Shown: positions 29,078 through 38,865, counted from the first letter of the stretch. The stretch is 64,000 bases of DNA from Streptomyces griseus (GCF_900460065.1 NZ_UAVD01000010.1:1-64000), one strand, 5' to 3'. The notes: generated by a model not told the origin, from the sequence alone. Program-made: numbers and translations.

Positions 29078-29755
29078 ATGAGCGCCCGACCCGCCCCCGC
29101 GCCACCCGCCCGGCTGACCCGCTGGGAGCAGCGCACGGAGGTTCCGCTCTTCGCCGCGGGGCTGATCTTCCTGACCGGGTACGCGGTCCGGGTCCTGACC
29201 CCGCACGAGGCCGAGCCCTGGAACGACATCGCCCTGATCCTCGTCTGGTCGACCTGGCTGCTGTTCCTCGTGGACTACGGGGCCCGGCTGCGGCTCAGCG
29301 GACTGGGCCCGCGCTTCGTGCGCGTGCACTGGCTGGACACCCTGGTCCTGCTGCTGCCCCTGCTGCGCCCGCTGCGGATGGTCCAGGTGTACCTGGCGGT
29401 GCAGCGGCGCCGCGACCGGCCGCGGCTGAGCCTGTACGCGCGGGTGATCGCGTACGCCGGGCTGACCGCCGGGCTGCTCGGCTTCGCCGCCTCGCTCGCG
29501 GTCTACCACCTGGAGCACACGGCCCCCGACGCCTCCATCCGTACCTTCGGTGACGCGGTGTGGTGGGCGTGCGCGACGCTCACGACGGTCGGTTACGGGG
29601 ACGTCGCCCCGGTCACGTTCTGGGGCCGTGCGGTCGCGGTGGGGCTGATGGCCGGCGGCCTCGCGCTGCTGGGCGCGGTCACCGGGTCGTTCTCGTCCTG
29701 GCTGATCCAGGTGTTCACCCGGGAGGACGAGAAACGGCCCCCGGAGCGCGGGTAG
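29078..29755 (+). CDS. Ion channel of the voltage-gated K+ channel fold
   Basis: The 225 residues contain about four hydrophobic helices before the pore, the selectivity filter TTVGYGD (169-175), and a final pore helix (LMAGGLALLGAVTGSFSSWLIQVF). The segment WLDTLVLLLPLLRPLRMVQVYLAVQRRRDRP is S4-like but has few regularly spaced arginines, so voltage sensing is uncertain. Cytoplasmic tail is short. ATG at 29078 is preceded by GAGG. It diverges from the HIT gene and its stop codon lies in the loop of the terminator shared with thrS. Confidence 0.9.
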   Translation: MSARPAPAPPARLTRWEQRTEVPLFAAGLIFLTGYAVRVLTPHEAEPWNDIALILVWSTWLLFLVDYGARLRLSGLGPRFVRVHWLDTLVLLLPLLRPLRMVQVYLAVQRRRDRPRLSLYARVIAYAGLTAGLLGFAASLAVYHLEHTAPDASIRTFGDAVWWACATLTTVGYGDVAPVTFWGRAVAVGLMAGGLALLGAVTGSFSSWLIQVFTREDEKRPPERG

Positions 29756-29770
29756 CGCTCCGGGGGCCGT
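29734..29770. terminator. Bidirectional terminator, K+ channel gene / thrS
   Basis: A perfect 16-bp stem (29734-29749 with 29755-29770). The channel gene's TAG stop straddles the loop and the thrS stop is 15 bp beyond. Confidence 0.85.
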
Positions 29771-29784
29771 CCCCGCGTGAGGGA

Positions 29785-31761
29785 TCAGACCTGTACGCGG
29801 TCCTCGACGGCCTTCGCGATCTTGGCGATGGCCTCGTCGACCGGGATGCCGTTCTCCTGCGAACCGTCGCGGTAGCGGAAGGAGACGGCACCGTTGGCCA
29901 TGTCCTCGTCACCAGCGATGATCATGAACGGAACCTTGTTCTTCTGCTGGTTGCGGATCTTCTTCTGCATCCGGTCCGAGGACGCGTCCACGTCCACCCG
30001 CAGCCCCTGCTTGCGCGCCTTGGCGGCGAACTCCTGGAGGTAGGGGATGTGGGCGTCGCCGATCGGGATGCCGACGGCCTGGACCGGGGCGAGCCAGACC
30101 GGGAACGCGCCCGCGTAGTGCTCCAGGAGCACGGCGAAGAAGCGCTCGATGGAGCCGAACAGAGCACGGTGGATCATGACCGGGCGCTGCTTCGAGCCGT
30201 CGGGCCCCGTGTACTCCAGGTCGAACCGCTCCGGCAGGTTGAAGTCGAGCTGCACGGTCGACATCTGCCAGGTGCGGCCGATGGCGTCCTTGCACTGCAC
30301 GGAGATCTTCGGGCCGTAGAACGCGGCGCCGCCCGGGTCCGGGACCAGGGGCAGCCCCTGCTTCTCGGCGACCTGGCGCAGCGTCTCGGTGGCCTCTTCC
30401 CAGGTCTCGTCGGAGCCGACGTACTTCTCCGGGTCCTTGGTGGAGAGCTCCAGGTAGAAGTCGGTGAGCCCGTAGTCGCGGAGCAGGTTCAGCACGAAGG
30501 TGAGCGTGCGGTCCAGCTCCTCGGCCATCTGCTCCTTGGTGCAGTAGATGTGCGCGTCGTCCTGCGTGAAGCCGCGGGAGCGGGTCAGACCGTGCACGAC
30601 GCCCGACTTCTCGTACCGGTACACCGTGCCGAACTCGAAGAGGCGCAGCGGCAGTTCGCGGTAGGAGCGGCCACGCGCGTCGAAGATCAGGTTGTGCATC
30701 GGGCAGTTCATCGGCTTGAGGTAGTAGTCCACCCCGTCGTCGAGCTGCATGGGCGGGTACATGCCGTCGGCGTACCAGTCCAGGTGGCCGGACTTCTCGA
30801 ACAGCTTGCCCTTGGTGGCGTGCGGGCTGTAGACGAACTCGTAGCCCTCCTCCTCGTGGCGGCGGCGCGAGTAGTCCTCCATGGCCCGGCGGATGACGCC
30901 GCCCTTGGGGTGGAAGACCGCGAGGCCGGGGCCGATCTCGTCGGGGAAGGAGAAGAGGTCCAGCTCGTTGCCGAGCTTGCGGTGGTCGCGCTTGGCGGCC
31001 TCCTCCAGGAACTCCAGGTGCGCCTTCAGCTCGTCCTTGGTCGGCCACGCGGTGCCGTAGATGCGCTGGAGCATCGGGTTCTTCTCGCTGCCGCGCCAGT
31101 ACGCGGCGGCGTTGCGCATCAGCTTGAACGCCGGGATGAACCGGGTGGTGGGCAGGTGCGGACCCCGGCAGAGGTCCTTCCAGCACAGGTCGCCGGTCTT
31201 GGGGTCGAGGTTGTCGTAGATGGTCAGCTCGCCGCCGCCCACCTCGACGTCCGCGCCGTCGTCCGACGAGGCGGAGCCCTTGATGCCGATGAGCTCCAGC
31301 TTGTACGGCTCGTCGGCCAGCTCCTCGCGCGCCGCCTCGTCGGAGACCACGCGGCGGGAGAACTTCTGGCCCCGCTTCTGGATCTCCTGCATCTTCTTCT
31401 CGATGGCCTTGAGGTCCTCGGGCGTGAACGGCTTCTCGACGTCGAAGTCGTAGTAGAAGCCGTCCTTGACCGGCGGGCCGATGCCGAGCTTGGCCTCGGG
31501 GAACAGCTCCTGCACGGCCTGGGCCATGACGTGCGCGGTGGAGTGGCGCAGGATGTTCAGGCCGTCCTCGGAGGAGATCTCCACCGGCTCGACGCTCTCG
31601 CCGTCCCGGAGCTCGTAGGAGAGGTCCTTCAGCTCGCCGCCGATGCGCGCGGCGACGACGGTGCGCTGACCGGGAAAGAGCTCGCCGGCCGTCGTGCCCG
31701 TCGTCACCACGTGCTCTTCCCGCTCGGAATCGCGTTGGATGATCACACGGACGTCTGACAC
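29785..31761 (-). CDS. thrS: Threonine-tRNA ligase
   Basis: Class II synthetase of 658 residues with N-terminal TGS domain (about 1-65), the second additional/editing domain ([23 protein letters not shown], HxxxH), the catalytic core with motif 2 ([30 protein letters not shown]), zinc ligand Cys in KPMNCPMH, and a C-terminal anticodon-binding domain. GTG at 31761 has AGGAGAGACC upstream and begins [11 protein letters not shown]. Fewer than 100 bp separate it from the next gene, and no T-box is visible. Confidence 0.97.
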   Translation of the reverse strand: MSDVRVIIQRDSEREEHVVTTGTTAGELFPGQRTVVAARIGGELKDLSYELRDGESVEPVEISSEDGLNILRHSTAHVMAQAVQELFPEAKLGIGPPVKDGFYYDFDVEKPFTPEDLKAIEKKMQEIQKRGQKFSRRVVSDEAAREELADEPYKLELIGIKGSASSDDGADVEVGGGELTIYDNLDPKTGDLCWKDLCRGPHLPTTRFIPAFKLMRNAAAYWRGSEKNPMLQRIYGTAWPTKDELKAHLEFLEEAAKRDHRKLGNELDLFSFPDEIGPGLAVFHPKGGVIRRAMEDYSRRRHEEEGYEFVYSPHATKGKLFEKSGHLDWYADGMYPPMQLDDGVDYYLKPMNCPMHNLIFDARGRSYRELPLRLFEFGTVYRYEKSGVVHGLTRSRGFTQDDAHIYCTKEQMAEELDRTLTFVLNLLRDYGLTDFYLELSTKDPEKYVGSDETWEEATETLRQVAEKQGLPLVPDPGGAAFYGPKISVQCKDAIGRTWQMSTVQLDFNLPERFDLEYTGPDGSKQRPVMIHRALFGSIERFFAVLLEHYAGAFPVWLAPVQAVGIPIGDAHIPYLQEFAAKARKQGLRVDVDASSDRMQKKIRNQQKNKVPFMIIAGDEDMANGAVSFRYRDGSQENGIPVDEAIAKIAKAVEDRVQV

Positions 31762-31859
31762 CGGTCTCTCCTGACTGAGGGGGATGCCTGCCTTCGTACG
31801 GCCAAGCTCTGCGAATCGTACCGAGCCGTACGCCCCCGACGCGAACGCCTTCCTGCTCG

Positions 31860-33116
31860 CTACGACGGCTCCTCCCCCGCGCACGCCTCCTCGAAGAAGT
31901 CCACGTTCTCCTGGAGCGACTTCATCAGCCGGTCCCGCTCCGCCTCGTCGACCTGCACGGGCGCCACCTGCGACGCCCCGGTCAGCAGCCGGAACCCGCC
32001 CCGCCGCTCCAGCCGCCCCTCCACCCGGAGCGGCAGTCCGACCAGGTGGGCGTGGCCCGCGATGCGGTACGCCTCCTCGTCCAGCTCCACCCGGACATGC
32101 GCGACCTCGGCCCCGGCCAGCACCCGCAGCCGTACGATCCCGGCGCCGCGCGGCCCCGACCGGCGCAGCCGGACCACCGCGCCGGTCAGCCGCACCCGCA
32201 CGGCTGGTTCGTCCCGGAGGTAGCGCGCTCCGGCGGCGCGCAGGGCGGGGAGGTCGCCCGGGGAGAACTCGACGGGCGCCGGCCGGGCCGGGCAGCCGTC
32301 CGGGACGCCGGCGGCGGGCGCCCACCTGAGGTCGATCCCGGCCCCCTCCGAGCCGCGCACCAGGGCGATCAGCGCCTCGGTCAGCTCCCGGCCGGCGCCC
32401 GCCGCGACCGCGCTGTCAAAGGCCTCCATGCCGCCGGTGGCGCGCTGGTAGTCCACCGCCTCACGGGTGGCGTGCAGGGCGTGGCAGAGGCGTACGGCGA
32501 CGGCGCGGCCGGAGGCGACGGGGAGGTGTGCGGTGAGGCTCCGGCCGTCGGCTCCGGGCCCGATCAGGGCGTCGTCCAGGGCGGCGCGTGCCTTCCGGCG
32601 GTGCCGGGCCCCGTGGTAGCCGGCCCGGCCGCGTGCCGCGAGGGCGCCGGCCATGAGGACCTGCCGGGCGGCCGAGCGCAGCTCATCCGCCTCGGTCCAG
32701 CCGGCGGCGCCCGCGGCTCCGGCCGCCGATTCGGGGACCTCGCGCCACCAGCGGATCTCGTCGCTGGGCAGGGTGAGGGAGACCAGGATGTCGCGTGCGG
32801 AGGGGGCGGAGCTGCGGCCGAGGGCGTCGAGGGCCTCCTCGATCAGCTCCCCGCTGTCGGGGAAGGCCGCGCTCTCGGGCACCAGCAGGCTCGTCGTCCC
32901 GGCGGCGGATCCGGGCGGGGTCCAGCGGCCGTATCGTCCCGGCGCTCCTCCGCGCCGCTGCCAGCCGTGCCGGCGCAGGAGGGCCCCGAGAACGGCGGGG
33001 TCGAGCGGTTCCCCGCCGGCCCCGGCGAGGGGCGGGGGCCCGGGGCGGGCGGTGGGATGCGAGCGGGCTCCGGGAAGTCCGGCTCCGCCCGTGGGCTCGT
33101 CCATCGACCGGTGCAT
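31860..33116 (-). CDS. Uncharacterised protein coupled to a DUF4365 gene
   Basis: A 418-residue soluble protein I cannot assign. It has a flexible Gly/Pro-rich N-terminus, a short [19 protein letters not shown] motif near residue 45, a conserved-looking middle ([27 protein letters not shown]), and a C-terminal strand-rich region ([29 protein letters not shown]...[12 protein letters not shown]). The ATG at 33116 overlaps the DUF4365 stop by one base (TGATG) with GGAGGG upstream, so the two are translated together and probably act together. Met5 is an alternative start. Confidence 0.75.
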   Translation of the reverse strand: MHRSMDEPTGGAGLPGARSHPTARPGPPPLAGAGGEPLDPAVLGALLRRHGWQRRGGAPGRYGRWTPPGSAAGTTSLLVPESAAFPDSGELIEEALDALGRSSAPSARDILVSLTLPSDEIRWWREVPESAAGAAGAAGWTEADELRSAARQVLMAGALAARGRAGYHGARHRRKARAALDDALIGPGADGRSLTAHLPVASGRAVAVRLCHALHATREAVDYQRATGGMEAFDSAVAAGAGRELTEALIALVRGSEGAGIDLRWAPAAGVPDGCPARPAPVEFSPGDLPALRAAGARYLRDEPAVRVRLTGAVVRLRRSGPRGAGIVRLRVLAGAEVAHVRVELDEEAYRIAGHAHLVGLPLRVEGRLERRGGFRLLTGASQVAPVQVDEAERDRLMKSLQENVDFFEEACAGEEPS

Positions 33117-33709
33117 CAGGGTCTCCCTCCGGCCCCGACCCGGGCCATGATGTCGCAGAGTGCGCGGTCGTCGAAGATCCGCGAGGTCGGGATGCGCACA
33201 GTGGTCCGGTACCGGCCCGTCACCGCGTGGCCGGCCAGGTTGGTCCAGTAGCAGCAGTGGCGCAGGTCGAGGCCTCCGGGCCCGGCGCGCAGCCAGTCGT
33301 CCTGGCTGCGCGGGACGATCATCACGACCAGGATCCTGTGCACCGACACCGGGGAGCGGGCGAGCTTGACGAGGTGGGCGTTGTCGAGCGTGAAGGAGAA
33401 CGCCCCGCCCGCCGGGTGCGGCGGTATCTGGTAGGTGCACTTGAGCTGCACCTTGATGGTCACCTCGTCGTCGACGGTGTGCGCCGGGGCGCCGTGGCTG
33501 ACGTGCCAGTCGATGCCGTTGTCGGGGAAGGGCTGGGACAGCGAGCATCCGGCCGCCGCCGCGACGGCGTGCAGATAGCCCACCTGAAGGGTCTCCATGC
33601 AGGCGGTGGTGGCGAGGGAACCGCGCAGGGGCGCGCCCGGCTGCGGCGGCCGGGGCCCGAAGGCTTCGGCGCGGGCGGTGCCCCCGGGGTCGGGCTGCGC
33701 GAGCGCCAT
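33116..33709 (-). CDS. DUF4365-domain, PD-(D/E)XK nuclease-like protein
   Basis: The 197-residue protein matches the restriction-endonuclease-like pattern: E39 on the first helix (CMETLQVGYLHAVAAAAG), D67 in DNGIDWHV, and Q88-L-K90 in VTIKVQLKCTYQ. DUF4365 members are predicted nucleases found alone or with defence and repair genes. ATG at 33709 with ACGGAG upstream fits the Ala/Gly/Pro-rich start. It is translationally coupled to the next gene and diverges from a DnaQ-type exonuclease gene. Confidence 0.78.
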   Translation of the reverse strand: MALAQPDPGGTARAEAFGPRPPQPGAPLRGSLATTACMETLQVGYLHAVAAAAGCSLSQPFPDNGIDWHVSHGAPAHTVDDEVTIKVQLKCTYQIPPHPAGGAFSFTLDNAHLVKLARSPVSVHRILVVMIVPRSQDDWLRAGPGGLDLRHCCYWTNLAGHAVTGRYRTTVRIPTSRIFDDRALCDIMARVGAGGRP

Positions 33710-33935
33710 GGCTCCGTGTGCCTTCCGGGCGTGCCGATCGACGGCAGGCGGTCTGCCGACGGGTTTCGCGGGCTGGACGGATCGACGGACGCCGGGTGCA
33801 ACTTCCGCGCGTCCCACCTGTGTTGTCACCGCATCGGACCGCCCGCAAACGGCTTATCAGGCAAACAGCCCGGGTATCACCGATATCGGGCAGGGGAATC
33901 ATTCCATCTGCCGTGCGGGTGCGAGGAGTTCGGGG

Positions 33936-34661
33936 ATGATGCACTGGTTCGAGGGGCCACTGGCCGCTTTTGACACGGAGACAACAGGCGTGGACGTCGA
34001 GCAGGACCGGATCGTTTCGGCCGCTCTCGTCGCGCAGGACACCGCCGGCGGTCGCGTCCGCGTCACGCGCTGGCTGGTCAATCCGGGGGTTCCGGTCCCG
34101 CCGGGGGCGACGGAGGTCCACGGTCTGACCGACGATCACCTTCAGCGCAACGGCCGTTGGCCCGCCCCGGTGATGGACGAGATAGCCCGGGCCCTGGCGG
34201 AGAGCTGCGCGACCGGCCGGCCGCTGGTCGTGATGAACGCCCCCTTCGACCTGACGCTGCTGGACCGGGAGCTGAAACGGCACCGGGCGTCGTCGCTGGC
34301 CCGCTATCTGGACGGGGTGCCGATGCGCGTGGTGGATCCGCGGGTGCTGGACAAGCACCTGGACCGCTACCGCAAGGGCCGTCGTACGCTCACCGATCTG
34401 TGCGCGAGTTACGAGGTGGTGCTCGACGGGGCCCATGACGCGGCGGCCGACGCCACGGCTTCGCTGGAGCTGGTGCGGGCGGTGTGCCGGCGCTTCTCCA
34501 CCCGGCTGGAGCGGCTGTCGCCGGCGGAGCTGCACGCCCTCCAGGCGACCTGGCACGCGGCCCAGGCGCGTGGTCTGGAGGCGTGGTTCGCCAAGAGCGG
34601 GACGCCGGAGACGGTGGACCCGGCGTGGCCGCTGCGCCCGGAACTGCCCGCGGCGGCGTGA
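33936..34661 (+). CDS. DnaQ-family 3'-5' exonuclease
   Basis: The 241 residues carry the DEDDh motifs: Exo I D13-x-E15 (AAFDTETTG), Exo II in VVMNAPFDLTLLDREL, and Exo III with His and Asp in GAHDAAADATASLEL. HGLTDDHL is also typical of polymerase III epsilon-like enzymes. It may act as a stand-alone exonuclease or proofreader; no polymerase domain is present. AGGAG (33924-33928) supports ATG 33936; the next codon is also ATG. Confidence 0.92.
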   Translation: MMHWFEGPLAAFDTETTGVDVEQDRIVSAALVAQDTAGGRVRVTRWLVNPGVPVPPGATEVHGLTDDHLQRNGRWPAPVMDEIARALAESCATGRPLVVMNAPFDLTLLDRELKRHRASSLARYLDGVPMRVVDPRVLDKHLDRYRKGRRTLTDLCASYEVVLDGAHDAAADATASLELVRAVCRRFSTRLERLSPAELHALQATWHAAQARGLEAWFAKSGTPETVDPAWPLRPELPAAA

Positions 34662-34684
34662 GGGTCCGAGGCTCGGGACATGCG

Positions 34685-34719
34685 AAAGCCGGTCCGCGTG
34701 ATGCTGGCGGACCGGCCTT
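34685..34719 (-). terminator. Hairpin after tRNA-Val
   Basis: GCCGGTCCGC (688-697) pairs with GCGGACCGGC (707-716). It lies just past the tRNA 3' end and also past the convergent exonuclease gene. Confidence 0.7.
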
Positions 34720-34725
34720 CCCCGG

Positions 34726-34797
34726 TGGGCGATACTGGGTTCGAACCAGTGACCTCTTCGGTGTGAACGAAGCGCTCTCCCACTGAGCTAATCGCCC
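34726..34797 (-). tRNA. tRNA-Val (anticodon CAC)
   Basis: Cloverleaf read on the minus strand: acceptor GGGCGAT/ATCGCCC, D arm GCTC/GAGC, anticodon stem CTTCG/CGAAG around TTCACAC (anticodon CAC, codon GTG), T arm ACTGG-TTCGAAC-CCAGT, discriminator A. The 3' CCA is not encoded. A second identical copy lies at 37680-37751. Confidence 0.97.
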
Positions 34798-34936
34798 GGG
34801 AACGGGTTGAACCATACAGGGCTCCGAGGGCTTCGTTCAAACTCCTTCCGGTCGGGCTCTACTCAGGGAGCCGCGGCCGGGAAGTGAGTATCCGAGCGCA
34901 TGTACGGGCCCGGGGGCCGGGGCCACACTCCCGTAC

Positions 34937-37564
34937 ATGGAACACGTGCCCCCGCCCGCCGAGGAACTGGCCCGCCTCGACCGAGAACTGGCCGAGCTGG
35001 ACGCCCGCCGGGCCCAGCTGCTGACCCGGCGCGCCTGGCTGCTCGCCGCGCTGCGGCCGACCGTGCCGACGGCCGCCCCGGGCTGGAACCCGTCCGGCTG
35101 GGGAGCGCCTCCCGGCACCCCGGCGCAGCCGTGGGGCCAGGTGCCGAAGCGGCCCTCCGCCCCGCGCGGCGCGCAGAACGTCCTGCTGACGCTGGGCGGC
35201 CTGCTGCTGACGGTCGCGGCCATCGCGTTCACCCTGGTCAGCTGGGGTTCGATGGGGATCGGCGGCCGGTCGGCGGTGCTGGCCGCGGTGACCCTGGGGG
35301 CGCTGGCCGCTCCGGCGGTGCTGCTGCGCCGGGGGCTGGCGGCCACCGCGGAGGCGCTGGCGGCGCTGGCCCTGGTGCTGACGCTGCTGGACGTGTACGC
35401 GGTCCACGCGGTGGCCGCGCCGGACACCGACGGACTCGGCTTCACGGCCCTCGCGTCGGCGGTGCTCGCGGCGCTGTGGACGGCGTACGGGCTGGCGCTG
35501 GGCAAGCTGCGCCTGCCGTTGCCGGCCGCCGTGGTGCTGGCCCAGTGGCCGCTGCTGTTCTGGGCCTGGGCCGTGGGCGCACCGGCGCCGGTGGTCGGGT
35601 GGGCGCTGCTGGCCACCGCGGTGCTGGACGGGGCGATCGCCCTGTGGGGCAAGGGCGCCGGGGTGCGGGTCACGGCGTGCGTCGGTGGAGCGGTGATGGG
35701 CTTCTCGGCCCTGATGGTGGGCCTGGCGCTGTCCCTGACGGCCCCGGGGCCGCTCGGGGCGGTGGCTCCGGGCGTGCTGCTGCTGACGGCCTCGGCGGCG
35801 GCCGTGGCCGGGGCGTGGCGCGCGCCGAAGGGTTTCGCGCGGACGGGTGGTGCGGTGGCGGGGCTCGCGGCGGTGGCGGCCGTCGGCGGCGTACCGGCGG
35901 CGGCGCTCCCGGCGGGCTGGCGGGTGCTCGCGTACCTGCTGTGCGGTCTCGCGTTGACGGCGGTCGTCCGTTCCCGGCTGCCGGGCCACGCCGCGCGCGG
36001 GGTACTGGCGGCGTCGGGGGCGGTGGTGGCCGGCGCGCTGGTGTGGGCGCTGCCGCCGCTCGCGGCGGTGCTGCTGGGGCCGGTGACGGTGCTGTCGGAC
36101 GTGTGGGCGGGGACGCCGGACGGCTTCCGGTCCGCGCTGGGGTCGACGCTGCCCTGGTCGGAGCTGGCCGCGGCCCCGGTGGTGCTCGCGCTGGTGGCCG
36201 GGCTGCTGGGGGCGGCGTACCGGTGGTGGCCGTCGGTCGTCCGGCTCGCGGCGCCGTTGGCCGGGCCGACGACGGCGGACGCCGGCCCCCCGGCAGCACC
36301 GGCAGCGGGAGCCCCGGGCACGGATGCGCCGGGCGCGGCCGGGGGCGCTGCGCCGTGGCCCGGCTGGTCCGGCTGGTCCGGCCGGCCCGGTGCGGGGGCC
36401 GGTGGTCGCGGGCGGCCTTCCGCGGCGACGCTGCGCGGGGTCGTCGGCGCGGGCGCGGTGGCGCTCGGCTGGGGGGCCCTCCTGCTGGCCGGCGCGCTGC
36501 TGGACGTGCCCCACGCGCTCGCGCTGGCCGGGGAGACGGCTCTGGTGGGCGTCCTGCTCGCCCTGGCGGTCCGGGGTGGCGGCGCCGAGCGGGGCGCGAC
36601 GGCGATGCCGGTGACCGCTCTGGTGGCTTCGGTGGCCGGGGCGGTGAGCGCCGGGCTGCTGTCGCTGGCGTCCGAGGGGGCCTCGTACGCGGTGTTCGGC
36701 GCGCTGGCGGCGCTGTTCGCCGGGGCCGCTCTGCGGGCGGGCGCCGGGGTGCCGCGTGCGGTGTTCGCGGTCGCCGCGGTGGTCTGGGGCACCGTGATCA
36801 CGGGGTTGGCGGGCCGGTCCCTGGGGCTCGCCCCGCACGAGGCCGCCCCGCTGATGCTGCTGGTGCCGGCGCTGACGGTGCTGCTCGGGGCACGACTGCG
36901 GCGGAACCCGGTGGCCTTGCCCGTGGAGCTGACGGGAGCGCTGGGCGCGCTCGTCGCCGTGGGGCTCGCGGTGTCCGACGCGCCGTTCCTGGCCCTGGTG
37001 CTGGCGCTGTGCGGGGTGCTGGCGGCGGGGACGGCGGTGCGGCCGGAGCGGCGGCCGGTGGCGGGCTACCTGGCGGCGACGCTGTTCGTGCTGGCCACGT
37101 GGGTGCGGCTGGCGGCCTCGGAGGTGTCGTTCCCGGAGGCGTACACGCTGCCGGTGACGGTGCCCGCGCTGCTGGTCGGTGCGGCGCGGCGGCGCCGGGA
37201 CCCGGAGGCCTCGTCGTGGACGGCGTACGGGCCGGGGCTCGCGGCGACGCTGCTGCCCAGCCTGGCGGTCGCCTGGACCGACCCGGACTGGCTCAGGCCG
37301 TTGCTGCTGGGGACGGCGGCGCTGGTGATCACCCTGCTCGGCGCGCGCCACCGGCTCCAGGCGCTGCTGCTGCTCGGCGGGACGGTGCTGGCACTGGTCG
37401 GCCTGCACGAGCTGGCGCCGTACGTGGTGCAGGTCGCGGGTGCGCTCCCCCGCTGGCTCCCGCCCGCCCTGGCCGGGCTGTTGTTGCTGGTGGTCGGAGC
37501 GACGTACGAGCAGCGGCTGCGGGACGCCCGCCGTCTGAAGGACGCGCTGGGGCGGATGCGGTGA
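34937..37564 (+). CDS. Giant polytopic membrane protein of unknown function
   Basis: The 875 residues begin with a short charged coiled-coil (ELARLDRELAELDARRAQLLTRRAWLL), a linker, then some two dozen hydrophobic segments of Ala/Leu/Val/Gly through nearly the whole length. Streptomyces proteins of this layout are named after a C-terminal domain of SCO7613; that link is from memory and unverified. No motif suggests a transported substrate. It is flanked by two identical tRNA-Val genes. ATG at 34937 lacks a strong ribosome-binding site. Confidence 0.82.
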   Translation: MEHVPPPAEELARLDRELAELDARRAQLLTRRAWLLAALRPTVPTAAPGWNPSGWGAPPGTPAQPWGQVPKRPSAPRGAQNVLLTLGGLLLTVAAIAFTLVSWGSMGIGGRSAVLAAVTLGALAAPAVLLRRGLAATAEALAALALVLTLLDVYAVHAVAAPDTDGLGFTALASAVLAALWTAYGLALGKLRLPLPAAVVLAQWPLLFWAWAVGAPAPVVGWALLATAVLDGAIALWGKGAGVRVTACVGGAVMGFSALMVGLALSLTAPGPLGAVAPGVLLLTASAAAVAGAWRAPKGFARTGGAVAGLAAVAAVGGVPAAALPAGWRVLAYLLCGLALTAVVRSRLPGHAARGVLAASGAVVAGALVWALPPLAAVLLGPVTVLSDVWAGTPDGFRSALGSTLPWSELAAAPVVLALVAGLLGAAYRWWPSVVRLAAPLAGPTTADAGPPAAPAAGAPGTDAPGAAGGAAPWPGWSGWSGRPGAGAGGRGRPSAATLRGVVGAGAVALGWGALLLAGALLDVPHALALAGETALVGVLLALAVRGGGAERGATAMPVTALVASVAGAVSAGLLSLASEGASYAVFGALAALFAGAALRAGAGVPRAVFAVAAVVWGTVITGLAGRSLGLAPHEAAPLMLLVPALTVLLGARLRRNPVALPVELTGALGALVAVGLAVSDAPFLALVLALCGVLAAGTAVRPERRPVAGYLAATLFVLATWVRLAASEVSFPEAYTLPVTVPALLVGAARRRRDPEASSWTAYGPGLAATLLPSLAVAWTDPDWLRPLLLGTAALVITLLGARHRLQALLLLGGTVLALVGLHELAPYVVQVAGALPRWLPPALAGLLLLVVGATYEQRLRDARRLKDALGRMR

Positions 37565-37632
37565 GCCGTGCCCGGTCCGGGGGCGCGCAGGTCACGGCGT
37601 CCCCGGGCCGGGCGCCAGTGGCGTGGGCAACG

Positions 37633-37673
37633 CAGAGGGCCCGGGAGACGGAATCCGTCTCCCGGGCCCTCTG
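37633..37673. terminator. Bidirectional terminator before tRNA-Val
   Basis: A perfect 19-bp stem (37633-37651 with 37655-37673, loop AAT) between the membrane-protein gene and the convergent second tRNA-Val. Confidence 0.9.
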
Positions 37674-37679
37674 TCCGGG

Positions 37680-37751
37680 TGGGCGATACTGGGTTCGAAC
37701 CAGTGACCTCTTCGGTGTGAACGAAGCGCTCTCCCACTGAGCTAATCGCCC
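37680..37751 (-). tRNA. tRNA-Val (anticodon CAC), second copy
   Basis: Identical over its full 72 nt to the copy at 34726-34797 and in the same orientation; identity extends only a few bases beyond the gene. Anticodon CAC in loop TTCACAC; CCA not encoded. Confidence 0.97.
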
Positions 37752-37805
37752 GGGCGCACCGCAAACATTACCCCATGTCAGCGGTGCTCCCGGACCGTCC
37801 CCGGG

Positions 37806-38261
37806 CTACTCGCTGATCTTCCACGGCATGGTGAGCCCGAACTTCCAGACGTAGATCCCGGCCAGCACCGCCATGATCACGAGCCCGAGCGTGGTGAGGA
37901 TGATGTTGCGCCGCCGGACCTTGGGATCGAGGGCCCGCTGCGCCGCCTCGGTGACCTTGCGCTTGGTCCAGCGCAGCACCAGCTGGGCCCAGACGAACTC
38001 GGTCGCCCAGATCGCCATGCCGCCGAAGATCACCAGCCAGCCGGGGCCCGGCAGCACCAGCATGAGCACACCCGCGATCACCACGCCGAGACCGACGATG
38101 AAGACACCGACCTGCCAGCTCAGGTGGAGCGCCTTGGACGCCTTGATGAAACCCGGCGCCCGCGAGCCCAGCGCGCGTTCCTCCCGGTCCGATTCCCCCG
38201 TGGCGGATACCGGGGACGCCTGCTCGGCGACCTTGCTCCGCTCGTCACTCTCCGCGTTCAT
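37806..38261 (-). CDS. PGPGW-motif (TIGR02611-like) membrane protein
   Basis: The 151-residue protein has a hydrophilic N-terminus, two close helices joined by the diagnostic LPGPGWLVIFGG (about residue 75) and a third helix near the C-terminus (ILTTLGLVIMAVLAGIYVW). The family is widespread in actinobacteria with no known biochemical role. ATG at 38261 is chosen because the family similarity starts after it. It diverges from ssgB across 190 bp, a neighbour relationship I recall as conserved in Streptomyces. Confidence 0.88.
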   Translation of the reverse strand: MNAESDERSKVAEQASPVSATGESDREERALGSRAPGFIKASKALHLSWQVGVFIVGLGVVIAGVLMLVLPGPGWLVIFGGMAIWATEFVWAQLVLRWTKRKVTEAAQRALDPKVRRRNIILTTLGLVIMAVLAGIYVWKFGLTMPWKISE

Positions 38262-38366
38262 GAAGCTCAACTTACCCGACCTGTCTCCGTCACTGGAATG
38301 GGCGCATAACTCAAAGTTACACGCCGCTGAGCGGGGGACCCGAAGCGTCACAAATGGGTCAGAGGG

Positions 38367-38392
38367 GTTTACAACGCCACCGTAGGTGGCAT
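38367..38392 (+). promoter_or_regulatory. Possible sigma-H-type promoter region of ssgB
   Basis: GTTT (38367-38370) followed about 17 bp later by GGCAT (38388-38392) loosely resembles the -35 GTTT and -10 GGGTA of stress sigma factors. It is known that ssgB of S. coelicolor depends on sigma-H; the exact boxes here are an inference and the spacing is imperfect. Confidence 0.3.
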
Positions 38393-38451
38393 GTCGATTT
38401 CGCCGACGTGCGAATCCCCGAGCGCACACTGAGCGAAAGGCCCTGGCGCTT

Positions 38452-38865
38452 ATGAACACCACGGTCAGCTGCGAGCTGCACCTGCGCCTCGTTGTGTCGA
38501 GCGAGTCCTCACTGCCTGTACCCGCGGGCCTGCGGTATGACACGGCCGATCCCTATGCCGTGCACGCCACCTTCCACACCGGAGCGGAGGAGACGGTCGA
38601 ATGGGTATTCGCCCGCGACCTCCTTGCCGAGGGGCTGCACCGGCCCACCGGCACCGGAGACGTCCGCGTCTGGCCATCTCGTAGTCACGGTCAAGGCGTC
38701 GTATGCATCGCCCTGAGCTCCCCAGAGGGAGAAGCCCTGCTCGAAGCCCCGGCGCGGGCCCTGGAGTCGTTCCTGAAGAGGACCGACGCCGCGGTTCCGC
38801 CCGGCACCGAGCATCGTCACTTCGATCTCGACACGGAGCTCTCCCACATCCTGGCCGAGAGCTGA
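38452..38865 (+). CDS. ssgB: SsgB, sporulation and cell-division regulator
   Basis: The 137-residue SsgA-like protein is recognisable from memory as SsgB (starts MNTTVSCELHLRLVVSS; ends ELSHILAES). SsgB is the archetypal SALP; with SsgA it positions FtsZ rings in aerial hyphae and is needed for sporulation. It has no membrane segment. The ATG at 38452 is the family start. Its presence places the genome among sporulating streptomycetes or close relatives. Confidence 0.97.
   Translation: MNTTVSCELHLRLVVSSESSLPVPAGLRYDTADPYAVHATFHTGAEETVEWVFARDLLAEGLHRPTGTGDVRVWPSRSHGQGVVCIALSSPEGEALLEAPARALESFLKRTDAAVPPGTEHRHFDLDTELSHILAES

Noticed and set aside
34837..37408. Long Pro/Ser/Arg-rich minus-strand frames opposite the giant membrane protein
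   Set aside because: Shadow frames of the membrane-protein gene; no motif and no start signal.
37066..37764. Apparent protein starting with GERFVHTEEVTGSNPVSP
   Set aside because: This is a translated tRNA-Val gene, a well-known false protein; the same happens at 34409-34840.
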